64,000 bases of DNA, taken from Climacium dendroides (lineage: Eukaryota; Streptophyta; Bryopsida; Hypnales; Climaciaceae). The DNA lies in NCBI GenBank assembly GCA_950106755.1, contig OX467086.1:23578001-23642000 (forward strand). The letters are read 5' to 3'. The position numbers and the translations under genes are program-made. Below the pieces are notes generated by a model. It searched no databases. It saw only the letters and a program-made list of their open reading frames with translations, and was not told where the DNA came from. Of the stretch, positions 12,653 through 22,600 are shown piece after piece (within the stretch, counting starts at the first letter, position 1; every line of letters begins with the position of its first letter).

Positions 12653-12808
12653 GTTGTGCTGATTGAATGCTTTACTATTCCTAGTCAGAGATCCATATGA
12701 TCCACAAAGCTGAGCCACGGAGAAGGGCCGGTTGTGTTGATTGAATACCTTACTATTACTAATCAGAGAAACCCTTATGATCCACAAAGTTGAGCCACGG
12801 AGAAGTGT
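12653..12808. repeat. Two-copy tandem duplication, about 78-bp unit
   Basis: Units 12,653-12,730 and 12,731-12,808 share GTTGTG-TGATTGAAT and ATGATCCACAAAG-TGAGCC blocks with several substitutions. The surrounding 12,170-13,245 has no supported gene; a GC-richer stretch lies at about 12,990-13,230. Confidence 0.88.
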
Positions 12809-13245
12809 CCACATAGTCTCCAATTTTTTGGAAAAGGTGAGGGAAGGCTAATCCAAAAACACATTCATTTGGACGAAGTTGAATCTAGTGTGAGTGAGGG
12901 CCAAGTGAAACTTTCGTCCAACAAGCGCAGTGCACTTCAATCCAAAACGGTGGCCGATTCATGCCACAAATTCTGAAAGTCCGTCCATTGCTGGGTCCCC
13001 TGCTCACTGATTGATGCAAGCTGCCAACCATTGCCATTGCTCATTTTGTCTGCTTACCATGGCTTTCAACTTGCGTACCTAACTCGCTTCTTTCCTACCG
13101 ATTTCAATGCCCTGGGCTTTCCAAGGTGCAACAGCACCAGCCACATCAAAATTTGTCTTTGTGGCAACCGAAAGTGGAAGTCCCGGGCAACCCAAAAGAG
13201 TCTGAATACCGTAAACCTACAAGCATGATTATTTCTATTATTATC

Positions 13246-13490
13246 AACCCATAAACAACATTTTCTGGCCAATGAATCTCTCCATGGAGGACAAAAATGC
13301 AACTATTCATCCTCTCCATGTAGCACAAAAGTGCAACTATTCATCCTCCCAATTTTGTGTGGAAAGGGAAGGTCTTCTACATTAGTTTGACTTCCAATGA
13401 GTGCTTCTTCATTTGTTTTAAGTCAACAACTCACTCGGTACGAAAGTAAATGGTTCCCATGTGACGAGCTCGTCCTTCGAGGGTTAAACT
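13246..13490 (-). repeat. Dispersed repeat family D, minus-strand fragment
   Basis: Reads on the minus strand as the same sequence found on the plus strand at 15,605-15,830, 43,790-43,990, 48,300-48,510 and 57,880-58,050. Its core is GAGGATGAATAGTTGCA preceded by ACTCATTGGAAG. It contains an internal tandem duplication of about 36 bp (CAACTATTCATCCTC twice). Confidence 0.8.
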
Positions 13491-14488
13491 GATACAATAA
13501 TTATGGACCTTGTTGGCGACTGAAAAAAGGGATTTTAGATACTCATAATATGGACATTGGTTGAATACATTGTGAATTTTGTAAGTGCCAGATCCAAAAG
13601 CAACTTTTGGTTCTCATGCGAGTTCTTGTGTTCAAAGGTGTGTGTGTTTTTAGGTAAGAATGACTAGAATTTGGTTCTATGAGAGGGACTCAATTGGGTG
13701 TAATTATCTTGGTGACTTTTAGCAAGTTTTTGATTATAGTAGGCAAGAAAAAACACTTCATGACATTGTTTAGGGAGGTTCACTATTCACCAAAGTTTAA
13801 AGAGCTAGACTAATGTTTTACCTTTATCAATGGCTAAATATTCAACGAAAAAAGGTTTCAAAGGTACAAAGACTGACTTTTAGAAGTTCTAAAACTTTAG
13901 ACTAAGTTCTCTAATTTATAGTTGAAGGAAATTAAAAATGGTTTATTAACTTTTGCTACATGGAAGGACATTATCAATGGTTCTTTTAATAATCTTGTGA
14001 AGATAGCTTGACAAATCATGTGTATAAGAACTGTTAATCCCAAGAAAATCTATGTTCTATCAAAATTTGGTTTGTGCACATTAATACTTCTAAACTTAAA
14101 CTAATTAGAAAATAAGACTTCATTTATATTACATTTGTTTGTTTTGAATCTTGAAATTGACCCTTGTTAATGTAATTAGCCATTTAAAATCAATAAAAGA
14201 ATGTAATATATCATTGACATTTTGAGGGGCACGATTGTTATTGTAAAAGGGCATATTCAAGATTTTAGATTTGTGAGAGCTTCTTCAAAGTTAAAATATA
14301 TATTTGTCTCCATGCAAGAATAGGATGAGGGGTGGATCAAGGAATAAATTACAAAGACAGGAATTAAAAAGGTGATTTGAGCTTGTGTAGGTTAAAGAAG
14401 GTAAGGGATAATGGATAACATTGGATCAAAGCTATAATTTAGTGAAAATTTGAAGAATAGTTATGCTAATTGCTTTTAAAATTTTGTA
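13491..14488. other. AT-rich intergenic DNA
   Basis: No gene, RNA or repeat recognised beyond low-complexity AT stretches. Confidence 0.5.
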
Positions 14489-15108
14489 CTCCCTCCGTCC
14501 CATAATGATCTTCTTGATAGACTAAATGTTCTAGATTAAGCTTGAAAATAACAATTTTTCAGATTTTTTTAGCAGTTAATGGATTTTGATGCACTCCTTT
14601 TGTCCAAATTTTTTTAGATTTGGATTAGTATTGGAAAAGTGGTTGTGGTGGATTGAAGAGAGGCAAATTTTGACCATTTTTTTGAGCACCGGTAGCCAAT
14701 TGTTTCATGAAACTCCCACGCTCTGGTTGTGTCCTTTTCTCTTCCTGCATTGTGTGTTGGCATTCCCGCAATGGCTCTGTGGACAACTTGGCTTAGCAGG
14801 AATTACATTGCTTTGAAAAGTCATTAGAAGCATGACAAGAGTCAAGAGAATGTATTTTAATATACCCTAATACAAGCAGATGTGGGACCAACATTTGTAA
14901 ATACGGAACAACTTCAAGGCCAAAAGTTATTGTTGAAATTCCGCATTCATTACTCCGTAATTGATTTTGGGCCCACTTGCCTTCAAAGATCTAACCTAGT
15001 TTCAAGGGCAAATTCATTTCCTGGGTTCTTTGTCTATGTCACCATAGGAAAATCATTTTTGGACACAATTTGAAGGCCAACAAGAAGATCATTATGGGAC
15101 GGAGGGAG
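14489..15108. mobile_element. Stowaway-type (Tc1/mariner-derived) MITE
   Basis: Perfect 28-bp terminal inverted repeats starting CTCCCTCCGTCCCATAATG, the classic Stowaway terminus, flanked by TA dinucleotides at 14,487-14,488 and 15,109-15,110. At 620 bp it is long for a MITE. The interior frame at 14,586-14,816 has no transposase signature, so the element would need a transposase supplied in trans. Confidence 0.95.
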
Positions 15109-15234
15109 TATTTCTTTCAATTTTTCTTGAAGAGAAAGGTATGTCTTCACTCTTCTTCCTTTCCCATGATTACTTACTTAATCATTAAACATTGATGTTT
15201 TTGGTCCAATGTATGATAGATAATCCTTCTAATA

Positions 15235-15420
15235 GGACAAAAGTGCAACTATTCATCCTTGGAATTTGGTTGTAAAAAGAAAAGGTCCTCTAAAGTAGTT
15301 TGACTTCTAATGACTGCTTTTGCGATTTTTTAAGTGAATAATTCATACAATAACTAAATAGATGATTTCCACAATCACCAATTTGTCTTTTCAGGGTTAA
15401 GAACTCAATGTGAAGTTTAA
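15235..15420 (-). repeat. Dispersed repeat family D, minus-strand fragment
   Basis: Second minus-oriented copy (AAAAGTGCAACTATTCATCC and following). It faces the plus-oriented copy at 15,605-15,830, forming an inverted pair separated by about 185 bp. Confidence 0.75.
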
Positions 15421-15604
15421 AGATATTGACCATATTTCAAAGCATGCCTACTTGTATAAGAATCAAATGCCTCCTTTGCCCCCACCCCTATATTATAGAT
15501 GGGCATCTAGAGGGCTACTTCATAGTGACGTGCTTGGCTATTTCCATGTCCATGTCACTATTGCTAGAAATAATGACATGTTTTTTACTCTTAAAGGATG
15601 GTCA

Positions 15605-15830
15605 CCATGAAAATATCTGATTTTGTACCATATGAATTATTGGTTTAAAAAAATGAAAAAGCACTCATTGGAAGGCATACTAATGTGAAGATCTTCCCTT
15701 TTCACACAAAGATTGGAGGATGAATAGTTGCATTTCTGTCCTACATGGAGAGATTCTTTGTCATTCATCGTCTAGAAAGTGACCTCTGTGCATCGTTTAT
15801 GGGTTAAAAACCACATCATCTCACTTTCGT
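15605..15830 (+). repeat. Dispersed repeat family D, plus-strand fragment
   Basis: Contains ACCATATGAATTATTGGTTTA, ACTCATTGGAAGGCA and GGAGGATGAATAGTTGCA in the order seen in the long copies at 43.8, 48.3 and 57.9 kb. Confidence 0.8.
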
Positions 15831-16356
15831 ACTTTGTTCTCACACGGACTCTGTCAACATACCGGGGGCAGAGATAGGGGAATAATGTGTTGTGTAGGAA
15901 AAGTAAAATTGATGTTCAAGCTCGCTCTGGCGGCCCTCCATAGGCCCATTTTCTGTGATTTACTGTACTGCTCCCTTTGCGATTAAGATAATGCTCTGGG
16001 TTGCTCTGGTTGGAAAACTGTTTTGATGCCTGCGTCGGACATTTCAGTTCTGTAGTCATGAAGACCGGAATGTCAGGAGTCAAGTGTGTGATACGCGTCA
16101 GAACGTCCTGGAAGCGTTGACAGGCTTACAGTTGATTCTTTACGCTTCAGCCACTTTCGCCGAGCATGCAAGCATCTGATCGCCTTTAGTTGCTCATCAG
16201 CTCGCCGGTGTGCTTGCTACAGCCGTTGGAGGAAAGTTTATGCTGCATGTGCTAGAATTTATACTGAAAGTCATACGAACCTGTACTGGATGCTTGTATG
16301 ATTGGCGAGTTCGGGCCTAGCTACGGAGAGCTACGCAGCGTCTTCTTGGAAGAAAT
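15831..16356. other. Possible promoter/leader of the 16.4-kb gene
   Basis: Base composition becomes balanced, like the other genic regions. No coding domain is visible. It may hold the promoter and 5' leader of the small gene that follows. Confidence 0.35.
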
Positions 16357-16767
16357 ATGTATTCTCAAATGAACTCGGTTGACGGTTCCGCAGTTGTTGA
16401 ACTTGCTCGTCAATCATACAGAATTGTCCGGCATCTCTACCTGCAAAGAGAACGCTTGTCAGAAAAGGGGAAAGCCATACATTGTACCAAATATACAGTA
16501 TTTTAATGACGTCAGGTACGTAAATCTTACACTGTTGTTTCTCCTGATCGTGAGTGCTCCATTGATGGCCTCCATGCCCGTAAATTGGGTGGCACTGACT
16601 TGTTTCTATCGAAGGAGGCGCTTGCTTCCTGGTCAATCAAAAGCATGATTGCGGCAGCTGAGACTCTCAAGGGTTCAGGTGGAAAGGGCTACAGTAGACC
16701 CGCAGGAATTCACCTGAATCTAAATCAAGTGGAAGCAAAATTATTCGATGAGCACTGGAGTACTTGA
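16357..16767 (+). CDS. Tentative small two-exon gene, uncharacterised protein
   Basis: I do not recognise the product. Proposed exons are 16,357-16,497 and 16,555-16,767, phase 0, giving 117 residues. The first part (MYSQMNSVDGSAVVEL...) and the second (CSIDGLHARKLGGTD...) read like ordinary soluble protein: amphipathic helix early, a Gly/Ser-Gly-Lys stretch (ETLKGSGGKGY), then LNLNQVEAKLFDEHW before the stop. The donor (ACA|GTATTT) is weak; a much better donor (CAG|GTACGT) at 16,515 is out of phase with the second exon. No membrane segment or signal peptide is seen. The splice model may be wrong; the second exon is the more credible part. Confidence 0.35.
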
Positions 16768-18148
16768 GAGCCTACAATGATTCGAAGAGCCTCAGTGTCG
16801 ATCTTCCTGGTAAATGACCAGAAACAGTAACAATCTAATAATACTTACACGCGACAAGGTCAAATGGTTAGGAAGAGGTTCGAAATGTTCCGTAAGCACG
16901 GTAATACGGACCTGCCAACAGAGTACCCCTCACTCAATTATCAATCCTAAGGGGAGAAACCCAAACATTCAATGTCCAAAACAAACAGCTAAGCTACCAG
17001 AGGCGCTGTCCTTAGAGCAATGGTTCGCTTTTTGAGTAAGGTCCTCCTTAGACTTCCTCACTTTTGCCAATGCAAAGCTTCCTCCCCTTCAGATCCAACA
17101 AAGTTCTCAAGTAACCTGTACTAGAATTGGACAGTGAAACGATAATGAAACCTCAATCAAGGATCGCCCACTAAATTTCTCCACCCTATTGCCTGCATGT
17201 CAGGTTGCAACAACTGGTCCCACGCCATGATCAGAGTAGACTCTTAGGGACAAACTGTCTACTGACCCTAATTGACTATTTCTACTCCAAGATCTAGTTG
17301 GTGTATCATGTGGCATGCAATAATAAAAAAACTAGCAAGAGTAAATTTTTCTAATCAATCGTTGAGGGGTCTTTGACATGAAGATCCAGGATCTGTATAT
17401 CAAGCATCTGATGCTTGTGTAACTCGAAAACAAAAGAAACCATTCAGATGGATCTTATTGTTCATTTTTTTTCGCCCAAATACCGTCTCTTAGCTTCAAC
17501 TAACCAATTTAGTCAGAGTGTAATACCACCAAATCTTTTCATATCAAGAATACCCTGACGGGGCGGGGTGGATAGGATATTGCAGGGTAGAAAGTACAGT
17601 CACGAGACACTCGAGCTTCTACAGCAAGCAATGTTACGGTTTTGAACCCAGGCTACCGTGCTTTGTCAAAGACTCCTGCAGTCTTCACTGATGCGACTGA
17701 ATTTCGATCATCTTGCTCTGTTATAATCTCGAGAATATTGCAACCATCTCTGCGCTGGAGTCAAAATGCTTGTATATCTTTCGTCCACCAGAGCGGGCAT
17801 AAGGAATCATTCATGCTGAGCTAACAGTACCCGAGTTACAAACCAATCTCTGCTTAGGAACGGCAGCAACCCGATCCCTTTGTTGCGGATGTAAATGCTC
17901 TTTGAGAATCCGCCAGGAATCCCAACGAACATTTTCAACTTGAAAAGAATGGAGATCCTTCGAATGCGGGAACTACAGGCTGATTTCTTATGATCTGTCC
18001 GTTCAAATTTTTCACTGTACTTAATCTTCCGTCCTTGGAACTAGGAAGTGTGGCCAAATATTTAGGCCCAATTGAGCCCATGCTCATCATCTCATTCCGT
18101 TCTTCCGTCATATGATCTTCTCCTTAGCACAGTTTCAGGAGTGCAACA
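16768..18148. other. Intergenic, no supported gene
   Basis: Balanced composition without long frames. Short frames at 16,814-17,035 and 17,642-17,824 have no domain or splice partner that I could find. The 3' part should contain the promoter of the LTP-like gene. Confidence 0.45.
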
Positions 18149-18693
18149 ATGGAGAACACCGCAAGAGCAAAAATGTCCTCAACAGTCCACGCATTAGTTG
18201 CACTAGTGTCTGTTATTATTCTAGTGGCCGAGGGACATTTTTGTAAGGTAGTGGCAGCAGGGCCACCGAGTGCATGCTCTAGCTCCGCGACCTCCTTGTC
18301 AGTGTGCTTGCCAGCAGTCCAAGATGACAGCCCTCCATTCCCAACAGATGCGTGCTGCTCTGTCGTCCGTAGCACAGATACTGGCTACCTGTGCAATATC
18401 GTCTCACTATATTCTGGGGCCATCAGTTCCATGAACGTTAATGTATCCGCCACCCTCCTCTTGCCCCAAAATTGCAAGCACGTCCTCCCCGTTGGCTTCA
18501 ACTGTGACGGTAATGCACACGCATACACACAGCTCTATTATGATAATCGCAACAATCAACTGATGAGCTTCGTCATAATACTGAATTCAATCAATGTTGC
18601 AATCATCTTCCTGCAGGCTATGTTTTTTCATCATATGTTCCACCACATCGCAAGCTCATGAATCTGTTGGTAAGAGCCAAGCCAGGGCATTAG
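18149..18693 (+). CDS. Secreted non-specific lipid-transfer-protein-like (8-cysteine) protein
   Basis: Plant LTP/hydrophobic-seed-protein family: small extracellular helical proteins that bind lipids at the cell surface or cuticle. A hydrophobic signal sequence follows Met9 (about residues 12-27), so Met9 may be the true start. Cysteines sit at 32, 43, 53, 69-70 (the CC pair), 82, 109 and 119. The usual CxC after the CC pair is YLC here: the first Cys is Tyr80, and an extra Cys32 makes up the number, which is unusual. A donor (GACG|GTAATG, exon end 18,509) just after the last Cys and an acceptor (CTGCAG|, exon start 18,617) are in matching phase. They give a short tail (GYVFSSYVPPHRK...) ending at 18,693. 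Without splicing, the frame runs to 18,661 with a hydrophobic tail. LTP genes often carry an intron at this place. Family call fairly safe; 3' end uncertain. Confidence 0.68.
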
Positions 18694-19695
18694 GCGTCGT
18701 ACCAACATCCTGTTACATTTGAAGTACAATTATGTTGACGTCGATAGAATAAGTCTTGGCACGTTCCAGGAATTCAATACAGATAAATGAAAACTGCTCT
18801 GCTAATTGCTAAATGTTGAGTCGGTGCGAGTAACTCCGAAAAACTCCTCACACGACGGGTCAGAAGAATGACACGCCAACCTGAGTGAGATGTACCTACC
18901 TTGTCTTCTGGTAAGTGATGCTTGGAAAAAAGCTCATGTGTTCCACAAAATGTTGTATGCACCGTCAAGTGCATAAGTATCGAAGCATGTTGCAATCCAC
19001 TTCTATGTACGCTGTACATGTTACCTGTTTGAATCAGCGACCCATGTGAGAAATAGTACAAAAGACCTATCCGAAATGACAGACACAACTTATTTTCGCA
19101 GCAAGGAACGTAGATGCGCAGGTGATCAAGTTGAGACGGGTACAAGCAATGTAAAGATTGATCCTTCTAACTGCTCATAGTAGAAGAAAGACGTCTAATA
19201 AATAAGGTTCAAACTATAGGAATTTTATAAAGACTCCTGAAGGAAGTGTATTTGCCATTGATCTACTACAAGTGCATCAGCATAAAGTCAATCTTAGGAA
19301 CAATGATTGAACAACCTCACCTCACCAAATCAATTAATATGGATCGAAACAGATCCCAATTGCATTCACTTGCAAGTTAGAGTACAGATGCTTCAATATT
19401 TGTTTTAAAAAATTGCATGGACAATTCTCAAAGTCTGTAGCTGTTACGCTCAGATACTATCATTCGGTCCTTTACCCACCCACTATACCGTATCTAAACT
19501 TTGCTCGGACTAGGACCCATAACAGTAATGCTTGTAGCTGTGTAAAGGAGGAGCAATGGCTTCCCTTTTGTTGTTATTAACAAAATATTATAGAAAAGGT
19601 TTACCTTGTATTGTGAATCAAAACTCTCTCAAGGGCTGATCGAGTACCAGTCGCCATTCAATTTGCCTTGAGACAGCATACAGATAGACAACCTA
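18694..19695. other. Intergenic spacer between LTP-like gene and the convergent CCDC57-like gene
   Basis: The two genes point towards each other, so this holds both 3' ends. No coding region is recognised; the 18,774-19,145 minus-strand frame has no domain. Confidence 0.5.
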
Positions 19696-22600
19696 TCACG
19701 CCTCAAATGGATGATCATCTTTGATATTCCAGTTTCGAGCCCTTGGCCTGCTAAGGTCCTCTTTACGTTTCATTGCGGCTTTCAACCGAGCACGTTGACT
19801 ATTTGTTCCCTGAAAGAGCAAAAGTTCATCAGGTCTGACCTTCTACAAAGAAACAACAATACTTTAAGGACAAAACAAGTACAATGCTTTACAATAGGCA
19901 CGCCGTCACCTAGCATAACTTTCGAATTAGGAGTATTTCTTGCAGCAATACATATCAAATCCTCGAAAGTGACCTCAATGCACAACGCTTGAGAAAGATC
20001 CTTTACATCACATGAATCTGTGGTGTCTTCTTGACAGCAAATTCACTTTGATGCAACGAATTTGAAGAGAAAACATTAAGTTTGGTGCAGATATAGAAAT
20101 ATAGAAACTGTATCGAGTAGGCAAAGAAAAAAAGTAGATAGGGTAAATTCATACGATTCCAGTAAAAAACATAGATGATGAGAGCTAGGACCTTATGAAG
20201 AGGGTCAGTATCAACTCCTTGAGGGCGTTCATGTAGATAGGATGTCCCTTCCAATTGCAACCCCATAACTTCAGGCACCTCCCTAGTTTCTCCTGGGACA
20301 CAGAATAGAAAACATGGAAAACCCTGAAAATCCAATCGTGTCCAAAGCAGGGACCATGGAAATTACCTGCACCGTTACATGATAATTTACAAGCTCAATA
20401 GAGGGTGATAATAACTCCCGAAAACCACACTGCGTATCCATATCAATCTCAAAGTATTCGTATTAGTCACGCAATATTACAGTTGCTAAGAGAAATATGC
20501 TACTATCATTCAGAAACACGTGTTAAGAAGTTTTCATTGTCAGAGCTGATTCTTGCAATGATAGACTTTGCATACCATGTCCAACTCCAAAACCCCAGGG
20601 CTTTAAGCTTGGCTCTGTAGCCCTAGCATCGGATCTTAACCTAGTTTTGCCAGGCGAGATCGTCCTTGAACGTGCTGCATGCGCAACGTCGTGTGAACTG
20701 CTCATACCAGTCATCAATTTTGCATTTTTTGGAATTGTACCAGGTTCAAATTCTTGTTGGAACTGCACAAGCACACCGTTGGTATCATGAAAGTAAGACT
20801 TGAAATTGCAAATAAAGATTCAAACCTCAAATCACAGAAAGTCTACAGACCAAACATGCATTGAATTAATCTACCTGGATACGGCATTCCTGAAGGGTAA
20901 GCCTCAAGGGATTGATATGTACCTGGGCAGTCAAACTTGGAGGAACAGCGCTGTAACCAAAATGGGGATTATGAGCATATTCCCCTGCACCTGACTGCAC
21001 AATTCTGCAAACACCAGAGTTGTCGGATTGTCATCAAACTACGAGCAGTTTCAACAATGCTAATGAGAACCAAAGCGGTTAAAGCTTCTAAACACTTAAA
21101 ACTGTCAGGATCAAACTTGAACATGATTTCAAACGAAGGCAGTGGTGAAACCAAGAGTTTATATTGATTTGTAAATGAAAAGTAGAAAAAATTAATCTCA
21201 CCAGCTAATATTAAGATTTGACAACGAAAGAGTGGAAAATAAGAGGAAGTGTGAACGGACTTGCTAAGATCGGCTCTCAAAGCATTGCTAAGCTCCATCA
21301 GAAGGTCTCGCTCTTTAATAATGCGAGCCATGTCTGTTTTTGCGGCCTCCAGCTGAGCACGTAGACTTAAGTTCACTATTTCCACCTCAGGAACCCGGTC
21401 GTCTATTTCTCCTGCCCGCGGCGAATTGGGACTGCAATACCCTCAATACCATTGCCTCCTGTTACTTACCTTCACAATCTCTTTCTCCGCAGAACTTTTG
21501 ATACAAAGCACTTTAAGCCCAAGGTTGTCTGATCCTCATTTATAATTATTCTCCTGATACGCCTAGCATCCGCAACAAGACCCCCAAACTAGCCTCTTTT
21601 CTTCAACTAAGAAAGTTGAAAGTCTCATCTTCAGTTGCTTGGGCAAGCAAAGAGGTATTGAGATACATCCGCTCATTGAGTTCAATTTTATGCTCTAAGT
21701 TGCTCTACTCTATACCGAATTGACCTCCATCAGCACATTCAATCTACAATTTACGCTTTTGAGAACATGAACCTCAGCAAACCCGGAGGAAAGTGTGAGT
21801 CTGTAGTGCCAGCAAGTCACAAAGCTTTAATAGAATTTAACGGAGCGCTCTTTAGAATCGAAATGTCAGAGAGTCAACGGTCAACGTCTCGAATTAAATA
21901 TAGACTACCGAACAATAGATGCACTCGCCAACTTACAGGAGTTTCTTCTCTGAACTCTAGCCTCGTGTGAGAAACTCTTAAGCTCGAATCTATTTACCTG
22001 GACAACCTTACAGCGCGAGGAGGTGATCTTGATGATCGAGAGTGGGACGAGGACTGCATTTTCGCAGATGATTTTGGCCGACGTTCGGGTGACACACCTG
22101 ATCTCTTAGGTGAGTTCGATTGCCTCTGTGGTGGCCTTCGACAATGAACATTAGGTGACCCCGCTCGTAACTCGCCTAGCTCGTCTGCCATGTCTTGAAC
22201 CAGAGATTTTAAGTATTTCACTTCTTCTCTCAAATGCCTCACTCCAGCACGCTGCTCATCAATTGCCACGAGATGACCAGATCAGACGGTGATGCCAAGG
22301 ACATGTCTGGTTTAAGACACCACTGCAGCAAGGCAACTGTTGCTAAGAAATGAAGCAAGAAACAAATTATCCGCATTAAGTTTCGAGATCATCGGCTAAA
22401 TCCATTCCATCTCCCCCATCATCTGCAATCTAATTAACTGAGTGAATTCAAGCACTAATATAAAGCTAGTGATTACCAGAGTAATGAAATATGTACATAG
22501 GTAGCAGAAAGATGTACTTAACTATACTTAAAAGCACGCTTAACTATTTCCTGAATACTAATCACACCGAGTTGAATGAAGACTGTAAAGCGCTGGTACG

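Noticed and set aside
14586..15073. ORFs inside the Stowaway element as transposase
   Set aside because: No DDE/D signature or helix-turn-helix; the frames are short and the element is non-autonomous.
20523..20575. Stop codon at 20,523 as the end of the CCDC57-like gene
   Set aside because: A good donor (CATG|GTATGC) precedes it, and two further exons down to 19,696 join in matching phase and end in a plausible basic C-terminus.
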